NCBI GenBank assembly: GCA_031287575.1
Contig: JAITSV010000058.1
Coordinates: 62,001 to 126,000 of the forward strand
From: Desulfovibrio sp.
GTDB taxonomy: Bacteria; Desulfobacterota; Desulfovibrionia; Desulfovibrionales; Desulfovibrionaceae
Direction: 5' to 3'
DNA length: 64,000 bases
The notes under the pieces are model-generated. The model was not told where the DNA came from, ran no database searches, and saw only the letters and a list, made by a program, of their open reading frames with translations. This document shows positions 57,997 through 64,000 of the stretch, one piece after another; within the stretch, counting starts at the first letter, position 1; each line of letters opens with the position of its first letter. The position numbers and the translations under genes are program-made.

Positions 57997-58590
57997 TCAC
58001 GCAACACCCTTGGTCTTCCCCGCCACCTGGGCGGGAAAGTTGGCGAGCATGCGCACGCCGTCGGGGGTCAGCACGGATTCGGGGTGAAACTGCACGCCCA
58101 CCCAGGGACGGTCGGTGTAGCGCAGGGCCATCACCTCGCCTTCGGGGGCGCGGGCGGTGACGGCCAGCAGATCGGGGCGTTCTTCGGCATGCACGATGAG
58201 CGAGTGGTAGCGGCCCACCTGCATGGGGCTGGGCACGCCGTGGAACAGGCCCTGCCCGTCGTGGGTGATGTCCGAGGTCTTGCCGTGCATGATGCGCGGG
58301 CCCACATCCACGGTGGCCCCGGCGAACAGGCCCAGCACCTGATGGCCCAGACACACGCCCAGCACGGGCACGCGGTGCGGCAGGCGGGACAGGAAATCGA
58401 GGCAGAAGCCCGCGTTGCGGGGGTGGCTGGGGCCGGGCGAGATGCACACCATTTCCAGCGCCGGGTCTTCGGCCATGGCGGGCACGGCGGGGTCGTCGTT
58501 GCGGACCACCACCGGATGCAGCCCAAGGCCGTAGAACGCCTGCACCAGATTGAAGGTGAACGAGTCGTAGTTATCGATTAACAGGAACAT
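57997..58590 (-). CDS. trpG: Anthranilate synthase glutamine amidotransferase component
   Basis: TrpG (197 residues) supplies ammonia to TrpE. The nucleophile Cys is in VLGVCLGHQVLGL, the oxyanion/substrate loop in CISPGPSHPRNAG, and the His-Glu pair in GVQFHPESVL. The ATG at 58590 lies within the 3' end of trpE (20-base overlap), which implies translational coupling and equal synthesis of the two subunits. Confidence 0.96.
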   Translation of the reverse strand: MFLLIDNYDSFTFNLVQAFYGLGLHPVVVRNDDPAVPAMAEDPALEMVCISPGPSHPRNAGFCLDFLSRLPHRVPVLGVCLGHQVLGLFAGATVDVGPRIMHGKTSDITHDGQGLFHGVPSPMQVGRYHSLIVHAEERPDLLAVTARAPEGEVMALRYTDRPWVGVQFHPESVLTPDGVRMLANFPAQVAGKTKGVA

Positions 58591-60127
58591 ATTCCCCTCC
58601 GGTGACGGCGGCGCGGATGACGGCGGCCTTGTTGTTGCATTCCTTCCATTCCATTTCGGGCACGGAATCGAACACGATGCCCGCACCGGCCTGCCAGTGC
58701 ACCTGCCCGTCGCGCACCCACAGCGAGCGGATGGTGATGCCGGTGTCCAGGTTCACGCTGCCCCGGTCCAGCCCCAGCCAGCCGATGGCCCCGGCGTACG
58801 GGCCGCGCGCCAGGCCTTCCGCCTCGGAGATGATCTCCATGGCCCGCACCTTGGGCGCGCCGCTGACGGTGCCCGCCGGGAAGGTGGCGGCCAGCACGTC
58901 CAGCGCGTCGCGGCCCGGCTCGATCTGCGCGGTGACGCGCGAGGTCAGGTGCATGACGTGCGAGAACTTTTCCACGTCCATGAACCGCTCCACCTGCACG
59001 GTGCCCGGTGCGGCGATGCGGCCAAGGTCGTTGCGGCCCAGGTCCACCAGCATGACGTGCTCGGCGCGTTCCTTGGGGTCTTCCAGCAGTTCCTGGGCCA
59101 GAGCGGCATCGTGGGCGTCGTCCGTGCCGCGCGGGCGGGTGCCCGCGATGGGGCTGACCTGCAACTTGTCCGCCCGGCAACGCACCATGACCTCCGGCGA
59201 GGACCCCAGCAGCGAAACACCGGGCAAGCGCATGAAGAACATGTACGGCGAAGGGTTGATGCGGCGCAGGCGGCGGTACAGGGTGAACGGATCGCCGCTG
59301 AACGAGGCCTGGAACCGGGTGGACAGCACCACCTGGATGGCCTCGCCCTGGCGGATCATCTCCTTCACCCGGGCCACGGCGCGGGTGTACACGGCCTGTT
59401 CCGGCACGTTGACCACGGGGCCCACTTCCGGCGGCTCCGGCGTGCGGTCCACCTGGCTGCGGTCCACCCTGGCGCCGGGCAGGTCGGTAAGCGAAAGCTG
59501 GCACAGCCGGTTGTACAGGTGGTCGAACACCACCACGGTGCCGGGCAGGGCCAGGCAGGCTTCCGCCGACGAGGTCGGCAGCACCTTGGCCAGCTTGGGT
59601 TCGAACAGCCCGGACACGCCGTAGCCGAAGTAGCCGTACAGGGCGCGGGTGATGGGGGGCTGGTCGGCGAAGGCGCCGTCCGGCTCGATGCGCAGGGCGC
59701 GCATCACCGCGCGGGTGCCCTCGATGAAGCCCATGCCGTCGAACCTGCGCAGCGGGGCAAGGCGCGGGTCGCGCACGGCCACTTCCAGCTTGCCGTCGCG
59801 GCAGCCAAGGCGCAGCAGGAAGTTGAAGGCGATGATGCTGAACCGGCCCCAACGTCCATCCACCTCGGCGCTTTCCAGCAGGATGCCCTGCCCGGACCCC
59901 ACCATGCCCAGGAACACGCTGATGGGGGTGTCCACGTCGGCCTCCAGCCAGCGGCCGGTCTGGCGCAACACGATCTCGCCGCCTTCGGGCAGCGGGGGGA
60001 TGTCGTCCCCGGAGCCGGTGGGTACGCAGCCGTTGCCGCCGTTGTCATTGACGGGGGTCTGCGCCGCTTCGGGGGCTTCCGCCTGTGCGGGCATTTCGGC
60101 CTGTGCGGGCATTTCGGGCATTTCCAT
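58571..60127 (-). CDS. trpE: Anthranilate synthase component I
   Basis: TrpE (518 residues) makes anthranilate from chorismate. The chorismate-binding core is complete (GSSPEVMVR, IAGTRPRG, ERAEHVMLVDLGRNDLGR, FPAGTVSGAPKVRAMEII). The feedback-inhibition motif LLES is present near residue 80. An N-terminal stretch of about 35 residues (with an MPAQAE repeat) precedes the conserved part. The ATG at 60127 has GAAGGAGA 7 bases upstream. It lies 44 bases past the end of the T-run of a strong terminator, in line with control by attenuation. Confidence 0.97.
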   Translation of the reverse strand: MEMPEMPAQAEMPAQAEAPEAAQTPVNDNGGNGCVPTGSGDDIPPLPEGGEIVLRQTGRWLEADVDTPISVFLGMVGSGQGILLESAEVDGRWGRFSIIAFNFLLRLGCRDGKLEVAVRDPRLAPLRRFDGMGFIEGTRAVMRALRIEPDGAFADQPPITRALYGYFGYGVSGLFEPKLAKVLPTSSAEACLALPGTVVVFDHLYNRLCQLSLTDLPGARVDRSQVDRTPEPPEVGPVVNVPEQAVYTRAVARVKEMIRQGEAIQVVLSTRFQASFSGDPFTLYRRLRRINPSPYMFFMRLPGVSLLGSSPEVMVRCRADKLQVSPIAGTRPRGTDDAHDAALAQELLEDPKERAEHVMLVDLGRNDLGRIAAPGTVQVERFMDVEKFSHVMHLTSRVTAQIEPGRDALDVLAATFPAGTVSGAPKVRAMEIISEAEGLARGPYAGAIGWLGLDRGSVNLDTGITIRSLWVRDGQVHWQAGAGIVFDSVPEMEWKECNNKAAVIRAAVTGGEYVPVNR

Positions 60128-60170
60128 CTGGGTTCTCCTTCAAGTTCGGCGTGCCGTGAGTGGTGCATCG

Positions 60171-60207
60171 AAAACAAAAAGCCGCGCTCCCGGGGAGGGA
60201 GCGCGGC
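60171..60207 (-). terminator. Intrinsic terminator before trpE (attenuator)
   Basis: A perfect 11-bp GC stem (GCCGCGCTCCC with GGGAGCGCGGC), a 5-base loop, and TTTTTGTTTT directly after it on the minus strand. It lies 41 bases past the tyrA stop and 44 bases before trpE. Its strength at this internal operon position argues for regulated read-through. Confidence 0.92.
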
Positions 60208-60300
60208 CTACTATTGCCTTGTCCGTTACTCTACTACTCGCGTGCAGCTATGACGGACGCACTCCTCCCCTTTCGGTGTGCGAACGCCACCACCACTGGG
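60181..60300 (-). promoter_or_regulatory. trp attenuator that uses the end of tyrA as leader peptide
   Basis: Read on the minus strand, the last codons of the prephenate dehydrogenase gene include three consecutive TGG codons (60295-60287), and the stop is at 60250-60248. Right after the Trp codons, CGCACACC (60282-60275) can pair with segment 2, GGGGAGGAGTGCG (60270-60258). Segment 2 can instead pair with segment 3, CGCGCTCCCTCCCC (60205-60192), over 13 bp with one bulge. Segment 3 otherwise forms the terminator stem with 60191-60181. This is the standard logic of trp attenuation: a ribosome stalled on Trp codons covers segment 1 and frees segment 2 to block the terminator. Pairings were worked out by hand. 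Confidence 0.78.
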
Positions 60301-61039
60301 CGCGGTCTACCAGCACGTCCACATCGCCGGCGGCGGCGAAGTTGAGGAACGACAGGTAGCTGCGAACAGCTGTCTGGCTGTGGGGATTGGCTTCGAACAT
60401 GCCCTCGAAGAGGGATGCGTCCTCGGTCAGCATCTTGCGCGCCGCGTCGAGGCGGCGGCGGAACGAGGGGGTGATGAAGGGGGTAAGCTCGTCGCGGTGG
60501 GCCAGCGTGGCGAGATAGGCAACGCTGGTGATGAAGTTCAGGCCCTGGATGCAGGCTGCGGCTTCGTCATGCTCGTCGGCGGTGGTACGGAAGGGCGCGC
60601 AGCCCATGTCGGCGAACACGCGCTCGATGAGCGCCACGTCCGTTTCGTGCGCCCCCTGGCCGGGGGTAATGGCCACGCGCAGGTTTTCGGCGGGGTCGCC
60701 CGCCGGGGGTACAGGGCCGAACAGCGGGTGGGTGCCCACAACGGGGCCCGCGTAGTGGCGCGCCATGACCTGCATGGGGCGCACCTTGACCGAGGTGATA
60801 TCCGCCAGCACCTGCATGCCGTTCAGCAGCGGGGCAACCTGGCGCAGCACCTCGTCCATGGCTTCCACGGGCACGCACAACAGCACGGCGGCGGCCCCGT
60901 CCACGGCATGACGCAGGGCATCCTGCGTCAGCGGACGGTCCACGCCCCCCACCGCGTATCCGGCGGCGGAGAGCCTGTCGGCGAACAGGCGGCCCATGCG
61001 GCCCCCCGCGCCGACCAGCGCGATTTTCACTGCGTTCAT
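60248..61039 (-). CDS. tyrA: Prephenate dehydrogenase
   Basis: A 263-residue NAD(P)-dependent enzyme that makes 4-hydroxyphenylpyruvate for tyrosine. The nucleotide motif is IALVGAGGRMGRLFADRL (about 6-23), the catalytic-type region is GPVVGTHPLFGPVPPAG (with the conserved His), and the helical domain follows. No chorismate mutase or ACT domain is attached. The C-terminus ends in QWWWRSHTERGGVRPS, whose three Trp codons precede the attenuator of trpE. The ATG at 61039 overlaps the aroA stop (ATGA). Confidence 0.92.
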   Translation of the reverse strand: MNAVKIALVGAGGRMGRLFADRLSAAGYAVGGVDRPLTQDALRHAVDGAAAVLLCVPVEAMDEVLRQVAPLLNGMQVLADITSVKVRPMQVMARHYAGPVVGTHPLFGPVPPAGDPAENLRVAITPGQGAHETDVALIERVFADMGCAPFRTTADEHDEAAACIQGLNFITSVAYLATLAHRDELTPFITPSFRRRLDAARKMLTEDASLFEGMFEANPHSQTAVRSYLSFLNFAAAGDVDVLVDRAQWWWRSHTERGGVRPS

Positions 61040-62388
61040 GCGCGTACCTTTTCCCACTCGTTCCAGAAATGCGGGAACGACTTTGCCACGCAGGCAGGGT
61101 CGTCCAAGGCCACCTGTACCCCGGCGAACCCCAGAAGCGCAAGGCTCATGGCCATACGATGGTCGCCGTATGACAAAAATGGCATCATTTTTTCGTCAAT
61201 CTGGGGTGCCGGGCCGCCGCTGCGCAGAGAACCGTGCACGATGAGGCCGTCGTCCAGTTCCTCCACCCGCACCCCGGCCTTGCGCAGTTCCGCCGCCGGG
61301 GCGGACAGCCGGTCGCATTCCTTGATGCGCAGGTGCGCCACGTTGCGGATGGTGGTCACGCCCTGGGCAAAGGCCGCCGTGGCCGCCACCGTGGGCACCA
61401 GGTCCGGGCAGTGGCCCATGTCCACTTCCACCCCGGTCAGGCTGGAAGGGGCAACCACCACGCCGTTGTCGGCCCGCTCGAAGCGCGCGCCCATGCGGCC
61501 CAGAATGTCCAGCATGGCCCGGTCGCCCTGCAACGAATCCACCCGCAAGCCCGCCACGCGCACCGGGCGCGGCCCCACGGCCCCCGCCGCCAGGAAGTAC
61601 GAGGCGTTGGACCAGTCGCCCTCCACCCGGTAGTTGCCCGCGCGGTATACCCCCGGCGACACCACGAAGCGCACCAGGCCGGGCCGGACTTCACGCAGGG
61701 TGCGCCAGTCGTCCGCCTGCCACTTGCCGCGCGGGGTTTCGCGCGTTTCCACACGAAAGCCGATGCCGAAGTCCTCCAGCGCTTGCAGGGTCAGGGCCAC
61801 GTACGGCCACGACACCACCTTGTCGCCGGAAACCTCTATGGTCAGTCCGCTGGTAAGCGGCGCGGCCAGCAACAGCCCCGACAGGTACTGGCTGGATTCG
61901 CCAAGGCCGATGGCGGTCGCCCCGCCGGACATGCCGTCGGAGTCGATGAGCAGGGGCGGGCAGCCTTCGCGGCCTTCATAGGTCACGCGCACCCCGCGCC
62001 CGCGCAGCACGTCCACCAGTTCGCCGATGGGCCGTTCGTGCATGCGCGGCGCGCCGTGGATGCGGAACATCCCCTTGCCCGCCGCCAGCACCGCCGTCAG
62101 CAGACGGCACGTGGTGCCGGATTCATGCACGTCGCACGATACCGGCGCGTCAAACCCGCCCGCAGGCGTGCCCGCCACGCCCGACACCGCGAACCTGCCG
62201 TCGCCCAGGCGCTCTATGCGCGCGCCCGCCGCCCGCAATATGTCCGCCGTGCGCTCTATGTCGCGGCTTTCCAGCACGTGCTCCACCACCGAATCACCGG
62301 CGGCCAGCGCCGCCCCGATCAACATGCGGTGCGACACCGACTTGGACGGCGGCGCCGCCACGATCACGGTTTCACGTTTGCTTTCCAT
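61036..62388 (-). CDS. aroA: 5-enolpyruvylshikimate-3-phosphate synthase
   Basis: AroA (450 residues) forms EPSP from shikimate-3-phosphate and PEP. The substrate-binding N-terminus is PPSKSVSHRMLIGAALAAG (about 13-31). The conserved ESGTTCRLL, RMHERPIGELVD, and the late IKECDRLSAPAAEL and YGDHRMAMSLAL are present. Insertions lengthen it relative to the usual 430 residues. AAAGGA lies just before the ATG. Its stop overlaps tyrA, while a 281-base spacer with hairpins separates it from pheA. Confidence 0.96.
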   Translation of the reverse strand: MESKRETVIVAAPPSKSVSHRMLIGAALAAGDSVVEHVLESRDIERTADILRAAGARIERLGDGRFAVSGVAGTPAGGFDAPVSCDVHESGTTCRLLTAVLAAGKGMFRIHGAPRMHERPIGELVDVLRGRGVRVTYEGREGCPPLLIDSDGMSGGATAIGLGESSQYLSGLLLAAPLTSGLTIEVSGDKVVSWPYVALTLQALEDFGIGFRVETRETPRGKWQADDWRTLREVRPGLVRFVVSPGVYRAGNYRVEGDWSNASYFLAAGAVGPRPVRVAGLRVDSLQGDRAMLDILGRMGARFERADNGVVVAPSSLTGVEVDMGHCPDLVPTVAATAAFAQGVTTIRNVAHLRIKECDRLSAPAAELRKAGVRVEELDDGLIVHGSLRSGGPAPQIDEKMMPFLSYGDHRMAMSLALLGFAGVQVALDDPACVAKSFPHFWNEWEKVRA

Positions 62389-62669
62389 GGAAATTCCTTT
62401 GCAGCGTACCGGGGGAAGGGACCCTTTGGGAAAGGGTCGCCTTCCCCCGGACCCCAGCTTTGCTGTCGCCATCCGTAAGGCTTGCGCTGCGCGCTCGCCT
62501 AACGGCTGCCGCTCCCCCCAAACCTTTTATTTGGGGCCAGTTGCCTGTTGCCTCACACCCTGTCGAGACGCGCGCAGCGCGGCTTGACGGCAAACGGGGT
62601 CAAGGGGACGCGGTCCCCTTGCGGGGCGCGGGGCAGAGCCCCGCTTTCCCAAAGCACGACAAGGCGAAA
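62389..62669 (-). repeat. Intercistronic spacer with hairpin and family core
   Basis: The pheA-aroA spacer holds a perfect-looking hairpin (62409-62450; arms CCGGGGGAAGG and GACCCTTT with complements, GGG loop) and next to it a minus-strand copy of the family core (62462-62512, GTCGCCATCCGTAA to AACGGCTGCCGC). This core is closest to the copy at 55205. No coding sequence is seen. The remaining part (62513-62669) is unassigned and includes a further GGGGACGCGGTCCCCTT hairpin near 62603. Confidence 0.7.
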
Positions 62670-63938
62670 TCAATCACCGCTCATATCCAGTTGCGGCCCC
62701 GCAGGATAACTCCCGAGTATTCTCAGGGTATGACACAGCCTGCGCAGTTCATGCACCACCCGGCCATAGTCCTCGTTGCCAAGGTCGCATTCCACGTCCA
62801 CGAAGAACACGTATTTCCACTTTTCGCCGCGCAGGGGCCGCGATTCCAGCTTCTTCATGTTGATGCCTTCGCGGGCCAGCAGGTTCAGCACCTCTGCCAG
62901 CGCGCCGGGCCTGTCCGGCACCGAGAACAGCATGGAGGTCTTGTCCGTGCCGGGCTGGCCCGCCGGGGCAGGGCCGATGACCACGAAGCGCGTCCAGTTG
63001 TCCGGCTGGTCTTCTATGCCGCGCGCCAGGATGTTCAGCCCCAGCAACGTGGCCAGGCTGCGGTGCCCGATGGCCGCCGCGCCCTTCTCGCCCGCCACCC
63101 GGCGCGCGGCGGAGGCGGTGGAATCCGCCGGGATGATCCGCGCCCCCGGCAGGGCCTGGCGCAGCCAGCCGCCGCACTGGGCCAGCGGCTGCGGGTGCGA
63201 GTACACCGTGGTCACGTCGGCCAGGCTGGTTTCCGTGGTCAGCAGGCAGTGGCTGATGCGGCAGAACAGCTCGGACTGGATGAATACCTCGTGCGTCAGG
63301 AACAGGTCCAGACTCTGGCCCACGGTGCCGTGCAGCGAATTTTCCAGCGGCACCACGCCAAGCTCGCACTGCCGGTCGTGCACGGCGCGGAACACCCCGT
63401 CCAGATCCTTGTGCGGCATGTATTCCACGGCCTTGCCGAGGAATTCCACGCCCGCGAAGTACGAAAAGGTGCCCTCCGGCCCAAGGTAGGCCACCTTCTG
63501 GGGCCGTTGCAGGCTGCGCGAGGACGAAAGGATCTCGCGCCAGATGGAGCGCAGGTGCTCGTTGGGCAGTGGCCCGCCGTTGGCGGCCATGAGATTTTCC
63601 AGCACCTCGCGCTCGCGGAACGGCTTGAACACGATGCCCGCGTCGTCAGCCTTGATGCGCCCCACCTCCAGACTGAGCGAGGCGCGGCGGTTCAGCAGGG
63701 TCAGCAGGTCGCCGTCCAGCCCGTCGATCTCGTGGCGGATCTGGCCAAGGCGCCCGGCCAGCGCCGCTTCCGGGTCGGCTACGCCAGCAGATACGGGCGC
63801 GGACTGCGCGGATTGCGTTGACTGCGCGGTCTGGGTCACTCCGTCCGCCGTGGCATTGGGGGCGCTGGCGGCGCTGGCGGCGCTGGCGGCTGCGTCATCC
63901 CCTCGCCAGTGGGGTTCCTTGTCGTCGGTGAGGCTCAT
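62670..63938 (-). CDS. pheA: Chorismate mutase / prephenate dehydratase (P-protein)
   Basis: A 422-residue bifunctional enzyme that channels chorismate to phenylpyruvate. A 55-residue Ala/Ser/Thr/Gln-rich N-terminus is followed by an AroQ-type mutase domain (about 58-140; IRHEIDGLDGDLLTLLNRRASL), the dehydratase (about 146-325; YLGPEGTFSYFAG, VPLENSLHGTVGQSLDL) and an ACT domain (about 340-415; SMLFSVPDRPGALAEVLNLL and ESRP) for Phe feedback. It is the second visible gene of the operon, 34 bases after the gene cut by the right edge. Confidence 0.95.
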   Translation of the reverse strand: MSLTDDKEPHWRGDDAAASAASAASAPNATADGVTQTAQSTQSAQSAPVSAGVADPEAALAGRLGQIRHEIDGLDGDLLTLLNRRASLSLEVGRIKADDAGIVFKPFREREVLENLMAANGGPLPNEHLRSIWREILSSSRSLQRPQKVAYLGPEGTFSYFAGVEFLGKAVEYMPHKDLDGVFRAVHDRQCELGVVPLENSLHGTVGQSLDLFLTHEVFIQSELFCRISHCLLTTETSLADVTTVYSHPQPLAQCGGWLRQALPGARIIPADSTASAARRVAGEKGAAAIGHRSLATLLGLNILARGIEDQPDNWTRFVVIGPAPAGQPGTDKTSMLFSVPDRPGALAEVLNLLAREGINMKKLESRPLRGEKWKYVFFVDVECDLGNEDYGRVVHELRRLCHTLRILGSYPAGPQLDMSGD

Positions 63939-63972
63939 GGCCGCGTCCTCCGGCGTTGCATCGTGGTGCGCA

Positions 63973-64000
63973 TCAGCATTCCTTGATGTCCTCCTTGATG
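63973..64000 (-). CDS. 3' end of an upstream operon gene (possibly 3-dehydroquinate synthase II)
   Basis: Only eight codons and the stop are in the window; they would encode IKEDIKEC. The 34-base gap to pheA and the shared strand indicate the same operon. In related Desulfovibrio genomes the gene before pheA is, from memory, an archaeal-type 3-dehydroquinate synthase II, so that is the best guess. The sequence itself is too short to show it. Confidence 0.4.

Noticed and set aside
60128..60247. A separate short trp leader-peptide ORF between tyrA and the terminator
   Set aside because: No start codon with a ribosome-binding site and no Trp codons were found there; the only Trp run is in the end of tyrA.

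Overview
The window is GC-rich (roughly two thirds G+C) and gene-dense. It looks like chromosomal DNA of a sulfate-reducing deltaproteobacterium of the Desulfovibrio / Nitratidesulfovibrio type. The main signs are a periplasmic [NiFe] hydrogenase with its own tetrahaem cytochrome c3, a paralogue of the APS reductase AprBA pair, a TauE/SafE exporter, many chemotaxis and c-di-GMP proteins, and the gene order pheA-aroA-tyrA-trpEGDCFBA. This assignment rests on gene content and remembered family features, not on a database search.

Layout. 1-5.3 kb: 3' end of a chemoreceptor, then a LysR regulator divergent from a CidA/LrgA-LrgB pair, and an AI-2E-family permease. 5.6-10 kb: Crp/Fnr regulator, AprB-like ferredoxin, AprA-like flavoprotein and TauE exporter, all on the minus strand. 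10.4-17.8 kb: small Cys-rich protein, DNA polymerase I, RlmI-like methyltransferase, PLP aminotransferase, DUF1844 protein, argC. 18-24.4 kb: second chemoreceptor, HD-GYP protein, EAL-HDOD protein, phenylacetate-CoA ligase-type enzyme. 24.9-28.6 kb: purD, purE, an AT-richer lipoprotein gene and a zinc-ribbon protein. 28.7-34.7 kb: FetAB-type ABC exporter, mutL, and a REC-PAS-kinase protein with a degenerate ATPase domain. 35-39.1 kb: hynC3-hynB-hynA, then hldD. 39.5-43.4 kb: YkgJ-type protein, Ser/Thr kinase with a DUF1566-like tail, metallophosphoesterase. 43.7-50.8 kb: four-gene type I restriction-modification operon that includes a GIY-YIG/DUF4357 gene. 50.8-52.8 kb: lipoprotein and isocitrate dehydrogenase. 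53-64 kb: aromatic amino-acid operon on the minus strand.

The most striking signal is between tyrA and trpE. The prephenate dehydrogenase gene ends with three consecutive Trp codons, followed by mutually exclusive RNA pairings and a strong intrinsic terminator just before trpE. The simplest reading is a trp attenuator whose leader peptide is the C-terminus of an upstream enzyme. A second theme is a family of intergenic hairpin elements sharing a core of about 47-51 bp. At least five cores lie in the window, with arms that differ between copies but stay complementary. Several of these elements sit inside the trp operon spacers.

No tRNA, rRNA, CRISPR array, transposase or phage gene was recognised.
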